From contig NZ_CP031320.1 in assembly GCF_003355155.1 (NCBI RefSeq), positions 2,032,369 to 2,096,368 on the forward strand: 64,000 nt of DNA, in the 5' to 3' direction. The translations under genes and the position numbers were made by a program. This DNA comes from Streptomyces armeniacus (GTDB taxonomy: Bacteria > Actinomycetota > Actinomycetes > Streptomycetales > Streptomycetaceae). The notes under the pieces are model-generated. The model ran no database searches, was not told where the DNA came from, and worked only from the letters and a program-made list of their open reading frames with translations. This document shows, piece after piece, positions 52,023-61,566 of the stretch; the first letter of the stretch is position 1, and each line of letters opens with the position of its first letter.

Positions 52023-54773
52023 ATGCCCGATCCCGTACGCAACTCCCCGAGCGAGCTCGACCAGCTCCCGGATCGCGACCCGCAGGAGACCGCCGAGTGG
52101 CGGGAGTCGCTGGACGCCGTGACCGCCCATGCGGGCGGGCACCGCGCCGCGTACCTGCTGCGCCGCACCCTCGAGCACGCCGAGCGCTCAGGCGGCGGCA
52201 CGAGCGGCAGTGGCCACGACACCCCCCTCCTGCCGAAGCTGCTGGAGACGGACTACCTCAACACCATCCCCACCGCCGCCGAACCGGAGTTCCCCGGCGA
52301 CGCGGCGCTGGAGGCCCGTATCACCGCCTGGAACCGCTGGAACGCCGCCGCGATGGTCACCCGCGGCAGCCGGTACGGCCTGGGCGGGCACATCGCCACC
52401 TTCGCGTCCGCCGCCTGGCTCTACGAGACCGGGTTCCAGCACTTCTTCCGGGGCAAGGAGGACGCGGCGTCCGGCGGTTCGGGCGACCAGCTCTACATCC
52501 AGGGCCACGCCTCCCCCGGCATCTACGCCCGCGCGTTCCTCGACGGCCGGCTGACCGAGGCGCATCTCGACCGCTTCCGGCAGGAGGCCGGGGGCGGCCC
52601 GGTCGAGGGCCTGCCCTCGTACCCGCACCCGCGCCGCATGCCGTGGCTGTGGGAGTTCCCGACGGTCTCGATGGGCATCGGCCCGATATCGGCCGTCTAC
52701 CAGGCGCGGTTCAACCGCTATCTGGCCGGCCGCGGCATCAAGGACACGGCGGGCTCGCACGTCTGGGCGTTCCTCGGGGACGGCGAGATGGACGAGCCCG
52801 AGTCGACGGCGGCCCTCGCGCTCGCCGGCCGGGAGGGCCTCGACAACCTCACCTTCGTCATCAACTGCAACCTCCAGCGCCTCGACGGCCCGGTCCGCGC
52901 GAACTTCAAGATCGTGCAGGAGCTGGAGGCGCAGTTCCGCGCCGCCGGCTGGAACGTCGTCAAGTCGCTGTGGGGCGCCGCCTGGGACGAGCTGTTCCGG
53001 CTCGACACCACGGGCGCGCTCGTACGGCGGCTGCGCGAGGTGCCGGACGCGCAGTTCCAGACGTACGCGACGCGCGACGCCGCGTACATCCGTGAGCACT
53101 TCTTCGGCGCCGACCCTGCGCTCGCCGAGCTGGCGAAGCTGCTGTCGGACGCGAAGATCAGCGAGTGCTTCCACACCTCGCGCGGCGGTCACGAGCCGCG
53201 CAAGGTGTACGCGGCGTACCGCGCGGCCGTCGCGCACAAGGGCGCGCCGACGGTGATCCTGGCGCAGACCGTGAAGGGCTGGACGCTCGGTTCCGGTTTC
53301 GAGTCGCGCAACGCGAACCACCAGATGAAGAAGCTGGACAACACCCAGTTCCGCGCGATGCGCGACCTGCTGGAGCTGCCGATCCCGGACAGCGCGCTGG
53401 AGGACGGCGAGCTGGTGCCGTACGCGCATCCCGGCGCGGACTCGCCCGAGGTGCGGTACCTCCAGGAGCGGCGCGCCGAGCTCGGCGGCCCCGCGCCCGC
53501 GCGCCGGGTGCACCCGGTGGCGCTGCCGGAGCCGTCGGCGAAGCCGTTCGAGACGCTCGCGAAGGGGTCCGGGTCGCAGGAGATCGCCACCACGATGGCG
53601 TTCGTGCGGCTGGTCAAGGACCTCATGCGGGACAAGGAGACCGGCAAACGCTGGGTGCCGATCGTGCCGGACGAGGCGCGGACCTTCGGCATGGAGTCGC
53701 TGTTCCCGTCCGCGGGGATCTACTCGCCGCTGGGCCAGACGTACGACCCCGTCGACCGCGACCAGCTCCTCTACTACAAGGAGGCCGCGGACGGTCAGAT
53801 CCTCAACGAGGGGATCACGGAGGCCGGTTCGATGGCGGAGTTCACGGCCGCGGCGTCGTCGTACGCGACGCACGGCGAGCCGATGATCCCGTTCTATATC
53901 TTCTACTCGATGTTCGGCTGGCAGCGGACGGCCGACCAGATGTGGGCGCTCGCCGACCAGCTCGGCCGCGGCTTCCTCATCGGCGCCACCGCGGGCCGTA
54001 CGACCATGACCGGCGAGGGCCTCCAGCACGCGGACGGCCACTCCCCGCTGATCGCGTCCACCAACCCGGCGGCGCTCAGCTACGACCCGGCCTTCGCGTA
54101 CGAGGTCGGCGTGATCGTACGGGACGGGCTGCGCCGGATGTACGGGCCGGACGCCGAGCAGCACGAGGACGTCTTCTACTACCTGACCGTCTACAACGAG
54201 ACGAAAGTGCAGCCTCCGATGCCGGAGGGCGTCGAGGAGGGCATCCTCCGCGGCCTGTACCGGTTCCGCGAGGGCGAGACCCCGGACACGGAGGGCGCGG
54301 ACGGCGAGGAGTCGCCGCGCATCCAGCTGCTGGCGTCCGGCACAGCGGTCCACTGGATCCTCGACGCGCAGCGCATGCTCGCCGAGGAGTGGGGCGTGAC
54401 CGCCGACGTGTGGTCCGCGCCGTCCTGGAGCGAGCTCCGCCGCGATGCCCTGGCCTGCGACGCGGCACAGCTCAGGGGCGAGGACCGGGTCCCGTACGTC
54501 ACCCGCGCGCTGGCCGGGGCACCCGGCCCGGTGCTGGCCGTCAGCGACTGGATGCGCGCCGTCCCGGACCAGATCAGCCAGTGGGTGGAGCAGGACTGGT
54601 CCTCGCTCGGCACGGACGGCTTCGGCCTCTCCGACACCCGCGAGGCCGCCCGGCGGCACTTCGGCGTCGACGCCGAGTCGGTGGTCGTCGCGGCACTGGC
54701 CCGGCTGGCCCGGCGCGGCGAGGTCAAGCAGGAGACGGTCCGCGAGGCGGCGGACCGCTACGGCCTGGCCTGA
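52023..54773 (+). CDS. aceE: Pyruvate dehydrogenase E1, homodimeric type
   Basis: A 916-residue thiamine-diphosphate enzyme from the ATG at 52023 (GGAAGG upstream). ThDP site: [16 protein letters not shown] through [18 protein letters not shown]; other family blocks are [16 protein letters not shown] and [18 protein letters not shown] [18 protein letters not shown]. It decarboxylates pyruvate and acetylates the E2 lipoyl groups. Gamma- and actinobacteria use this homodimeric E1. It partners LpdA and the E2 encoded upstream. A strong terminator follows. Confidence 0.97.
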   Translation: MPDPVRNSPSELDQLPDRDPQETAEWRESLDAVTAHAGGHRAAYLLRRTLEHAERSGGGTSGSGHDTPLLPKLLETDYLNTIPTAAEPEFPGDAALEARITAWNRWNAAAMVTRGSRYGLGGHIATFASAAWLYETGFQHFFRGKEDAASGGSGDQLYIQGHASPGIYARAFLDGRLTEAHLDRFRQEAGGGPVEGLPSYPHPRRMPWLWEFPTVSMGIGPISAVYQARFNRYLAGRGIKDTAGSHVWAFLGDGEMDEPESTAALALAGREGLDNLTFVINCNLQRLDGPVRANFKIVQELEAQFRAAGWNVVKSLWGAAWDELFRLDTTGALVRRLREVPDAQFQTYATRDAAYIREHFFGADPALAELAKLLSDAKISECFHTSRGGHEPRKVYAAYRAAVAHKGAPTVILAQTVKGWTLGSGFESRNANHQMKKLDNTQFRAMRDLLELPIPDSALEDGELVPYAHPGADSPEVRYLQERRAELGGPAPARRVHPVALPEPSAKPFETLAKGSGSQEIATTMAFVRLVKDLMRDKETGKRWVPIVPDEARTFGMESLFPSAGIYSPLGQTYDPVDRDQLLYYKEAADGQILNEGITEAGSMAEFTAAASSYATHGEPMIPFYIFYSMFGWQRTADQMWALADQLGRGFLIGATAGRTTMTGEGLQHADGHSPLIASTNPAALSYDPAFAYEVGVIVRDGLRRMYGPDAEQHEDVFYYLTVYNETKVQPPMPEGVEEGILRGLYRFREGETPDTEGADGEESPRIQLLASGTAVHWILDAQRMLAEEWGVTADVWSAPSWSELRRDALACDAAQLRGEDRVPYVTRALAGAPGPVLAVSDWMRAVPDQISQWVEQDWSSLGTDGFGLSDTREAARRHFGVDAESVVVAALARLARRGEVKQETVREAADRYGLA

Positions 54774-54790
54774 GCCGCGGCCCAACACCA

Positions 54791-54825
54791 GAGCACCCGT
54801 CGCCCGTGGGGGGCGACGGGTGCTC
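54791..54825 (+). terminator. Perfect 15-bp stem-loop after aceE
   Basis: GAGCACCCGTCGCCC and its exact complement flank a five-base loop GTGGG and are followed by TTACG. It lies 18 bp after the aceE stop. Confidence 0.9.
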
Positions 54826-54868
54826 TTACGTGCGACGGCGGAAAGAGCGCCACGGCGCACGCGACCCC

Positions 54869-54902
54869 CAGCCCGTCCGGCGCTTGAGGACGGCCCCCAG
54901 CC
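54869..54902 (+). repeat. Interspersed repeat copy 7 (single)
   Basis: A full forward copy AGCCCGTCCGGCGCTTGAGG followed by ACGGCCCCCAGCC, about 45 bp past the aceE terminator and before the end of metS. Confidence 0.88.
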
Positions 54903-55013
54903 CCGGCCCCGGGCCAGAGCCGCCACGGCCCTGCCGTGTCACCGGCGGGCGGCACCGTACGGGAGGGTGCGCGCAGAACGCGCCCCTCCCCGTACGCGTC
55001 ACGCCGTACGGCG

Positions 55014-55145
55014 TCAGGCCCGTTCCGCCGGGCTGTCGTCGTCCGGCGGGTCCGGGTGGCCGCGTAGTTTCATGATCGCGGCGGTCATCCCGCCCCAGAC
55101 GATCACGATCGCGACGATCATCATGATGAGTGCGCTGGCGGACAT
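55014..55145 (-). CDS. metS: Small subunit of NSS-type methionine/alanine importer
   Basis: A 43-residue membrane microprotein. One helix (SALIMMIVAIVIVWGGM, residues 4-20) is followed by a short acidic tail (DPPDDDSPAERA). This is the pattern of MetS, the small partner needed by MetP in Corynebacterium glutamicum. Its ATG overlaps the stop of the transporter by one base (TGATG), so translation is coupled. Easily missed because of its size. Confidence 0.85.
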   Translation of the reverse strand: MSASALIMMIVAIVIVWGGMTAAIMKLRGHPDPPDDDSPAERA

Positions 55146-56710
55146 CAGGCGCTCCTCCGCTCCGAGTCGGGCGTTTCACCGGGCGCTGCCGGACCGTCGC
55201 CGCCGCCCGGCGGCCGTGGCGGCGCACCGCCCGTACGCCGCCATGGGATCAGCGAGATCAGGATGCCGACGGCGAGTGCCCCGATGGCGACGCTCCAGCC
55301 GTACTTGACCAGGAAGTCCGTGGTGTAGCCGCCGTAGTTCTCGTCGAACTCCGTGCGCAGGCTGTCCACCATCATCCAGCCCAGCACGAGCGGCGTGATG
55401 ATGCCCAGGCACACCAGCCACCACTTGCCGAGCCGTACGGCCGAGGTCAGGTTGGCGTGCTCCTGGAGTGTCGGGAGGCGCCGCAGCCACCAGGCGACGA
55501 TGATCACGAAGACAAGCGCGGCCATGGCGATGCCGTACTGGTTGATGAAGTGGTCGGACGCGTCCAGGAAGTGCACGCCGTTGTCGCTGGAGAACAGCAG
55601 CAGGGAGACGAGCGCGATCAGGCCGCCGACGCCGAGCACCGCCGGCACCCGCGCCATCCCGGTCCGGTCCTGCACGGAGGCGACCACGACCTGCACGATG
55701 CTGATGAGCGACGTGAAGCCCGCGATCACCAGCGAGGTGAAGAACAGCAGCCCGAAGAACCAGCCCGCGGGCATGCTGGAGATGACCGTCGGGAACGCCA
55801 CGAACGCCAGCCCGAGGCCCTCGGCCGCGACTTCGTCGATGGGTACGCCCGCGGAGCTCGCCATGAAGCCGAGGGTGGCGAAGACGCCGATCCCGGCCAG
55901 GATCTCGAACGAGCTGTTGGCGAAGCCCGCGACCAGCGCGGAGCCGGTGAGGTCGGCCCGGCGCCCGAGGTACGAGGCGTACGTGACCATGATGCCGAAG
56001 CCGACGGACAGCGAGAAGAAGATCTGCCCGTACGCGGCGACCCACACGCTGCCCTCGCCCAGTGCCGACCAGTCGGGCGTGAACAGGGCGTCCAGACCGT
56101 CGGCGGCGCCGTCCAGGGTGAGCGCCCGGATGACCAGGATGAGGAAGAACAGCACGAGGGAGGGGATGAAGATGATGTTCGCCTTCTCGATGCCGCGCCG
56201 GACGCCCATCGCCAGGATCAACAGCACCACGAGCCAGACCGCGAGCAGCGGCCAGAAGACGCCGCCGACGTAGCCCCCGATGTCGCCGGGCGTCTCGGAG
56301 GCCTGCAGGAACTCGCCGAAGAGGAACTTCTCCGGGTCGTCACCCCATTGCTCACCGAAGGAGAAGCCGATGTACCGGATGCCCCAGGCCAGGATCACCG
56401 CGTAGTACGTGGCGATCACGAAGCAGATGGCGACCTGCCACCAGCCGATGACCTGTGCGGGCTTCGCCAGCTCCCGGTAGGCGGCCGGCGGCGACTGCCG
56501 GTACTTGCGGCCCACCGTGTACTCGAGGATGAGCAGCGGCAGACCCGCCGTCAGAAGAGCGATCAGATACGGCAGGAGGAACGCGCCTCCGCCGTTCTTG
56601 TACGCCTCCGCCGGGAAGCGCCAGATGTTGCCGAGGCCGATGGCCGAGCCGATCGCGGCGAACAGGAACCCGGCTCGGGATCCCCATCGCTCGCGGGGTT
56701 GCTGAGACAT
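55145..56710 (-). CDS. metP: Sodium-dependent amino acid transporter, NSS family (MetP-like)
   Basis: A 521-residue protein with about twelve membrane helices and a LeuT fold. The N-terminal sodium/substrate site is GSAIGLGNIWRFPAEAYKNG; GQIFFSLSVGFGIMVTYASY in helix 6 is also diagnostic. The C-terminal 40 residues are cytoplasmic and Pro/Gly-rich. With the coupled metS it fits the methionine/alanine importer of corynebacteria; the amino acid is not proven here. Confidence 0.88.
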   Translation of the reverse strand: MSQQPRERWGSRAGFLFAAIGSAIGLGNIWRFPAEAYKNGGGAFLLPYLIALLTAGLPLLILEYTVGRKYRQSPPAAYRELAKPAQVIGWWQVAICFVIATYYAVILAWGIRYIGFSFGEQWGDDPEKFLFGEFLQASETPGDIGGYVGGVFWPLLAVWLVVLLILAMGVRRGIEKANIIFIPSLVLFFLILVIRALTLDGAADGLDALFTPDWSALGEGSVWVAAYGQIFFSLSVGFGIMVTYASYLGRRADLTGSALVAGFANSSFEILAGIGVFATLGFMASSAGVPIDEVAAEGLGLAFVAFPTVISSMPAGWFFGLLFFTSLVIAGFTSLISIVQVVVASVQDRTGMARVPAVLGVGGLIALVSLLLFSSDNGVHFLDASDHFINQYGIAMAALVFVIIVAWWLRRLPTLQEHANLTSAVRLGKWWLVCLGIITPLVLGWMMVDSLRTEFDENYGGYTTDFLVKYGWSVAIGALAVGILISLIPWRRTGGAPPRPPGGGDGPAAPGETPDSERRSA

Positions 56711-57068
56711 GGTTGTCGTCCTTGATCATCTCGCCGCAATTGCCCGAACGGTAACAGCGAGGCGGTACGGGCGCCCTTCGGGGAGCCGTAAGCCGCGCAC
56801 TGTCCCCATCCTGCACCGCGTCATCCTGCACCGCGTCCTGAGGCTCCGCCACCGCCTTCCGCCCCCTTCCGTCCGCCCGCTCCGCTCACCGTGCCGTCCG
56901 CCTTCCGTACGGCACGTCGTACGGCACCTCGTACGGCCTTCCGCAAACCCTGTCCGTACGCCTTCCGTACGCCCTCCGTACGGCTTTCCGTACAGCCTTC
57001 CCCTCGGTTTTCCCCAGTGCCCACGGGCCCGACCCGTACACCCGCGGCACGCGAGGCACACTTCGGTC
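56711..57068. other. Divergent gap rich in CGTAC words
   Basis: No gene is supported. It should contain the promoters of the transporter (minus) and the WYL regulator (plus). Between about 56900 and 57000 seven CGTAC words occur, most as TTCCGTACG or CTCGTACGG, at irregular 10-20 bp spacing. The function, if any, is unknown. Confidence 0.6.
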
Positions 57069-58055
57069 ATGCGCGCTGCACGGCTGATCAGAATGGTGCT
57101 GCTGCTCCAGGCCCAGCGGTCGATGACCGCCGCCGAGCTGGCCGCGGAGCTGGAGGTGTCCGAACGGACCGTTGCCCGCGACGTGCTCGCGCTGTCCGAG
57201 GCCGGGGTGCCGGTCTACGCGGACCGGGGGCGCACCGGCGGCTATCGGCTGATCGGGGGTTACCGGACCCGGCTCACCGGCCTGGCCCGGACGGAAGCGG
57301 AGGCGCTGTTCCTGTCCGGAGTGCCGTCCGCGCTGCGCGAGATGGGCCTGGCGGATGCCGCATCGGCGGCCAGTCTGAAGGTGTCGGCGGCGCTCGTACC
57401 GGAACTGGCCGATGCGCAGCAGTCGGCCGCCCAGCGGTTCCATCTGGACGCGCCGGGCTGGTGGCACGAGCCGGCGGCGCCGGCGCTGCTGCCCGCGGTC
57501 GCCGAGGCGGTGTGGGACGACCGCCGTATCGCCGTCCGCTACCGGCGCAAGGACGGGGAGGTGGAACGGGAGTTGGAGCCGTACGGGCTCGTGCTGAAGG
57601 CCGGCGTCTGGTACGTCGCCGCGCGCGCCGCGAGCGGCGGCTTCCGCGTCTACCGCGTGGACCGCTTCACGGCGGTCGCCGAACCGGCGGACGGCGGCCG
57701 GTTCGACCGCGACGAGACGTTCGACCTGCCGGGCTTCTGGGCGGAGCGGGCGGCCGCCTTCGCCCGCTCCATCCTGCGCGACGAGGTGACGCTGCGGCTG
57801 TCCGAGCAGGGCGCGCGGCGGCTGCGGCACGTCACGGACCGTACGGCCGCCGACGAGGCGGTGGCGGCCGGCGAACGGGCCGCGGACGGCCGGTTGACCG
57901 TGATGCTGCCCGTGGAGGGCATGGACGTCGCGTTCGGCCAGCTGTTCTCGCTGGGACCGGACTGCGAGGTGCTGGAACCGCCGGAGCTGCGCGAACGGTT
58001 CCGGGAGGCCGCCGAGGCCACGGCCGCGCTGTACGGGGGCGGGCCGCGGCCGTAG
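57069..58055 (+). CDS. WYL-domain transcriptional regulator (HTH_11 + WYL)
   Basis: A 328-residue regulator from the ATG at 57069. N-terminal winged helix (1-70: MTAAELAAELEVSERTVARD and ADRGRTGGYRL), then a WYL domain (about 145-230: RYRRKDGEVERELEPYGLVL and GVWYVAAR) and a C-terminal WCX domain. WYL domains bind ligands such as oligonucleotides or small molecules. This is a single-gene regulator, not the paired PafBC. It is divergent from the NSS transporter, a possible target. Confidence 0.87.
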   Translation: MRAARLIRMVLLLQAQRSMTAAELAAELEVSERTVARDVLALSEAGVPVYADRGRTGGYRLIGGYRTRLTGLARTEAEALFLSGVPSALREMGLADAASAASLKVSAALVPELADAQQSAAQRFHLDAPGWWHEPAAPALLPAVAEAVWDDRRIAVRYRRKDGEVERELEPYGLVLKAGVWYVAARAASGGFRVYRVDRFTAVAEPADGGRFDRDETFDLPGFWAERAAAFARSILRDEVTLRLSEQGARRLRHVTDRTAADEAVAAGERAADGRLTVMLPVEGMDVAFGQLFSLGPDCEVLEPPELRERFREAAEATAALYGGGPRP

Positions 58056-58065
58056 GCGGCGGGCG

Positions 58066-58180
58066 GTGTCAGGCCGGTGGCCGGACCGGCGTCAGGCCGG
58101 GGCCCGGACCGGTGCCAGGCCGGTGGCCGGACCGGTGTCAGGTCCGAGGCCCGGCCGGTGCCAGGTCCGAGCCCCGCCGG
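58066..58180 (+). repeat. 23-bp tandem repeat array, five units
   Basis: Five head-to-tail units of exactly 23 bp, each starting GTGTCAGG, GCGTCAGG or GTGCCAGG and ending near CCGGACCG. The units alternate slightly (GGTGGCC or GGGCCC in the middle). The array starts 10 bp after the stop of the WYL gene and fills the space to the convergent SDR gene. Confidence 0.92.
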
Positions 58181-58206
58181 GACGGGGCCGAGACGGGACG
58201 GGGGGC

Positions 58207-59121
58207 TCAGCGGTAGCCGGTGGTGTCCGCCGGCTTCCCGGCCTGTTCCACCTCCTCGATGTACCGCCAGGCGTCCGGCTGCGAGCCGTCGGTGTCCGTG
58301 AAGCCGTACACCTGCGCGAGCCCGCCGCTGGACAGCGAGCTCCCGTGGAACCGCCCGCGGTCCGGGTCGGAGGCCAGCGCGGCGAGGGCGCGGCCGACGT
58401 AGACGGGGCTCTCGGAGATCGCGAAGTGCGGGTTCTGCTCGCAGCCCGCGCGCCAGTTCTCCTCGGTCACCTTGAAGTGCGTGTCGAGCATCGCCTCGGA
58501 ACGCAGCCAGCCGGGTGTCAGGCAGACCGCCGTGACGCCGTACTCGTCCAGTTCGCCCGCCAGCCCGCGGATCATCCGCAGCGGCGCGTACTTGGCCAGG
58601 TCGTAGTAGAACGGCTCGCGGTAGCGCTGGTTGTACTCCTCGGTGCCGTCGGTGACCTCGACGAGCAGGCCGCCGCGCCGCCTGATGAGCAGCGGGAGCG
58701 CGTACCGGTTGGTGACGATGTGCGACTCGACGCCGAGCCGCAGGACGCGCAGCCCGTCCTCCAGGTCGTGCTCCCACATCTTCTTGCCCCACTGGACGAA
58801 CCGGTCGCCGCCCCACAGGTCGTTGGCCAGGATGTCCAGCCGGCCCTGCTCGCGGTCGATCCGCTCGGTCAGCGCCCGTACCTGCTCGGGCTCCAGGTGG
58901 TCGGTCGGCACGGCGATCCCGGTGCCGCCCGCCTCGGTCACCAGCTCGGCCGTCTCCTCGATGGTCTCGGTGGCCCGGCCGACCTCGCTCACGTGGTCGC
59001 GGGTGGTGCGCCCGGTCGCGTACACCGTCGCACCGGCCCGGCCCAGCTCCACGGCCATCGCCCGGCCCGCCGCCCGCGTCGCGCCCGCGACCAGGGCGAT
59101 CTTTCCTTCGAGCTCCCGCAC
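58207..59121 (-). CDS. Short-chain dehydrogenase/reductase
   Basis: A 304-residue NAD(P)-binding enzyme. The cofactor loop is VAGATRAAGRAMAVELG and YATGR after the second strand suggests NADP preference. The catalytic pair lies in FYYDLAKYA (YxxxK). The usual NNAG is NDLWGG, and the protein has an insertion with Trp-rich residues (WGKKMWEHDL), as in the SDR subgroup with QWGKKMWE-like motifs seen in actinobacteria. Substrate unknown. Confidence 0.82.
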   Translation of the reverse strand: MRELEGKIALVAGATRAAGRAMAVELGRAGATVYATGRTTRDHVSEVGRATETIEETAELVTEAGGTGIAVPTDHLEPEQVRALTERIDREQGRLDILANDLWGGDRFVQWGKKMWEHDLEDGLRVLRLGVESHIVTNRYALPLLIRRRGGLLVEVTDGTEEYNQRYREPFYYDLAKYAPLRMIRGLAGELDEYGVTAVCLTPGWLRSEAMLDTHFKVTEENWRAGCEQNPHFAISESPVYVGRALAALASDPDRGRFHGSSLSSGGLAQVYGFTDTDGSQPDAWRYIEEVEQAGKPADTTGYR

Positions 59122-59419
59122 TGTCTCCGCCTCTCCTCGTCGTCACCGCGTACGCGCGTGCGCCGTATGCCCGTACGCGCGTGCGCCGTGCGTACGGCCC
59201 GCGTACGCACGGCAGTGACTGTGCCAGCGATACCCGACATCCTGTGTCCGGCTTTCCGTACGTCCCACGGGTGCCGCGTACGGGTGCGCCGAGCGCGTCC
59301 GTACGGTGCCGCCGACGACGCTCGTACGGGTGCCGCCGACGGCCGCTCCATAACGACACAGCCGCATCTGACGCGCTCCGCGTGCGGCGCCGGGTGTCAG
59401 GGACGATGCTTGTGCCGTG

Positions 59420-59941
59420 ATGGACGAGACCGAGTTCTGGGAGCACGTGGACAGTGCCCGCGAGGCCGCCGAGGGCGACCCCGAGGAACAGGCCGACCTG
59501 CTCGTCGAGCGGCTGACCCAGCTCGACCCGGAGGCCGTGGCGGTCTTCGCCCGGCACTTCGAGTCCCGTTTCAACCGCGCGTACCGCTGGGACCTGTGGG
59601 CGGCCGCCTGGATTCTGCTGGACGGGGCGAGCGACGACGTCTTCGACGCGTTCCGCTGCTGGCTGATCGGGCAGGGCCGGGAGGTGTTCGAGAGCGCCGC
59701 GCACGACGCCGACTCGCTCGCCGGCCTCCTCGGGGACTTCGACCCGGAGCTGGACGGCGAGGCGGAGGACCTGGGGTACGCGGCCGACGAGGCGTACGAC
59801 CAGCTCACCGGCACCGAACTGCCCGACCTCGGGCTGCCCGAGCCGCCCGAGGAGCCGGAGGGCGTGCCGCTCGACCTGGAGGACGACCGCGCCCTGGCGG
59901 AACGGCTGCCGAAGCTGTGGGACCGCTTCCGCGAACGCTGA
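59420..59941 (+). CDS. DUF4240 domain protein
   Basis: A 173-residue acidic cytoplasmic protein. The pattern MDETEFWEHVDSAREAA near the start and YRWDLWAAAWILLDGASDD followed by FRCWLIGQGREVFE is that of DUF4240, a family often found near toxin-immunity or uncharacterised loci. No catalytic residues are known. A GTG one codon upstream is an equal start. Its end is close to an octamer array. Confidence 0.85.
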   Translation: MDETEFWEHVDSAREAAEGDPEEQADLLVERLTQLDPEAVAVFARHFESRFNRAYRWDLWAAAWILLDGASDDVFDAFRCWLIGQGREVFESAAHDADSLAGLLGDFDPELDGEAEDLGYAADEAYDQLTGTELPDLGLPEPPEEPEGVPLDLEDDRALAERLPKLWDRFRER

Positions 59942-59995
59942 GGCGGCGTCGCGGGGCGCGCCGGGTTGCCGGAGGGCGGCCGTACGGGTGTCAGG

Positions 59996-60089
59996 GCGTC
60001 ACGGCGTCACGGCGTCACGGCGTCACGGCGTCACGGCGTCACGGCGTCACGGCGTCACGGCGTCACGGCGTCACGGCGTCACGGCGTCA
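59996..60089. repeat. 8-bp tandem array, GCGTCACG x11 plus partial
   Basis: Eleven perfect copies of GCGTCACG and a final GCGTCA. The stop codon (60079-60081) of the convergent GNAT gene is formed by the array itself. An 8-bp unit is not a multiple of three, so changes in copy number would be tolerated only because the array is past the last codons. Confidence 0.97.
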
Positions 60090-60624
60090 GCCAGCGTCCC
60101 ATCAGCACGTCGTCCACGTACGCCCCTTCGAGCCGGAACTCCCCCGGCAGCACGCCCTCCACCGCGAAACCAGCGGCGGCGTACAGCTGCCGCGCGGGCA
60201 GGTTGTGCCCCAGCACGCGGAGCGTGAGCCGCAGCACGCCCTCCGCGCGCGCCCGTTCGCACGCGGCGTCCAGCAGGGCGCGGGCGATGCCGCGGCCGCG
60301 CGCGGACTCGTCGACCAGGAGGCCCTGGATCTGCCGTACGTGCGCGTTGCTGGGCAGCGGTACGGGCTGCACGACCCGTACGTAGCCCGCGAGCCGCCCC
60401 CGTACGGTGCGTCCGGCGCGTACGGGACCGGCGCCGTCCGGCGGCAGTTCGGCCACCAGGAACTGCTCCGGGGTGTGCGAGCGGTCGAAGAACGGCGCGT
60501 ACGGCGGCTCCGGCCGCGGCCCGATCGCGTACATCGCCGACCAGCCGTTCCGGTCCAGCGCGGCGAGCGCGTCCTCGTCGGCGGGCTCGGCGGGGCGGAT
60601 GGTGAACGGCGCGGCCAGGGTCAT
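60079..60624 (-). CDS. GNAT family N-acetyltransferase
   Basis: A 181-residue acetyltransferase. The acetyl-CoA loop is QGLLVDESARGRGIARALLDAACERAR, and the C-terminal LGHNLPARQLYAAAGF matches motif B. The ATG at 60624 has AAGGTGA six bases upstream. The acceptor is unknown. Its last three codons and stop run into the octamer array. It is divergent from the SDR39U1 gene. (Core of the acetyl-CoA loop: ARGRGIA.). Confidence 0.88.
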   Translation of the reverse strand: MTLAAPFTIRPAEPADEDALAALDRNGWSAMYAIGPRPEPPYAPFFDRSHTPEQFLVAELPPDGAGPVRAGRTVRGRLAGYVRVVQPVPLPSNAHVRQIQGLLVDESARGRGIARALLDAACERARAEGVLRLTLRVLGHNLPARQLYAAAGFAVEGVLPGEFRLEGAYVDDVLMGRWLTP

Positions 60625-60675
60625 GCGGCTCACCTTGCCTCGCCCGCTGTTCACACGTCCACCACAATAGGCGCC

Positions 60676-61566
60676 ATGCGTATCGCGGTTACCGGCTCCA
60701 CCGGGCTCATCGGCACGGCTCTGCTCGCCTCCCTCCGCGCGGACGGGCACGAGACAGTACGGCTCGTACGGCGCTCCGCGCGCGCGGGCGACGAAGTGGA
60801 ATGGGACCCCGGACGCAGGTATGTCGACACGGCGGGCCTCGTCGGCTGCGAGGCCGTCGTCCACCTGGCGGGCGCCGGCGTCGGCGACCGGCGCTGGACG
60901 AAGGCGTACAAGCGGGAGCTCTACGACAGCCGCGTCGACGGCACCACCGCCATCGCCGAGGCCGTCGCGGCCCTCGACCCGAAACCGCGCACCCTCCTCG
61001 TCGGCACGGCCGTCGGCTACTACGGCGACACCGGCGACCGCGCCGTCGACGAGAGCGCGCCGCCCGGCACGGGCTTCCTGGCGGACCTCTGCCAGGACTG
61101 GGAGCGCGCCGCGCGGCCCGCGGCGGAGGCGGGCGTACGGACGGTGTACGGGCGCACGGGGCTCGTCGTGGCCCGGCGCGGCGGTGCGTGGGGGCGGCTC
61201 TTCCCGCTGTTCAAGGCGGGGTTGGGCGGACGGCTGGGGAACGGGCGGCAGTTCTGGAGCCACATCGCGCTGCACGACCACATCGCGGCCCTCCGGCACA
61301 TCCTGGACACGGACACGCTGGAGGGGCCGGTCAATCTCACCGGCCCGGAACCCGTCACGAACCGCGAAGTGACCGCCGCCATGGGCCGGGTGCTGCACCG
61401 GCCGACGCTGTTCACGGCACCGGCACCGGCGCTGCGGCTCGCCCTCGGGGAGTTCGCGGAGGATGTGCTGGGCAGTCAGCGGGTGCTGCCCGCACGGCTG
61501 CTGGACTCGGGGTTCACGTTCGCGTTCCCGGGGATCGACGAGGCGATCAGGGCGGCGCTGGACTGA
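60676..61566 (+). CDS. SDR39U1/TIGR01777-type epimerase
   Basis: A 296-residue extended SDR protein: VTGSTGLIGTALLASLRADG (cofactor loop), HLAGAGVGDRRWT, and GTAVGYYGD in place of the catalytic Tyr region. The DUF1731 C-terminal segment (LGEFAEDVLGSQRVLPARLLDSGF) is complete. The M. tuberculosis homologue Rv2216 also lies between dlaT and lipB, so the order is conserved. E. coli YfcH and human SDR39U1 are relatives; the reaction is unknown. Confidence 0.9.
   Translation: MRIAVTGSTGLIGTALLASLRADGHETVRLVRRSARAGDEVEWDPGRRYVDTAGLVGCEAVVHLAGAGVGDRRWTKAYKRELYDSRVDGTTAIAEAVAALDPKPRTLLVGTAVGYYGDTGDRAVDESAPPGTGFLADLCQDWERAARPAAEAGVRTVYGRTGLVVARRGGAWGRLFPLFKAGLGGRLGNGRQFWSHIALHDHIAALRHILDTDTLEGPVNLTGPEPVTNREVTAAMGRVLHRPTLFTAPAPALRLALGEFAEDVLGSQRVLPARLLDSGFTFAFPGIDEAIRAALD

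Noticed and set aside
59996..60089. CRISPR-like array
   Set aside because: The units are directly adjacent octamers without spacers, and there are no cas genes.
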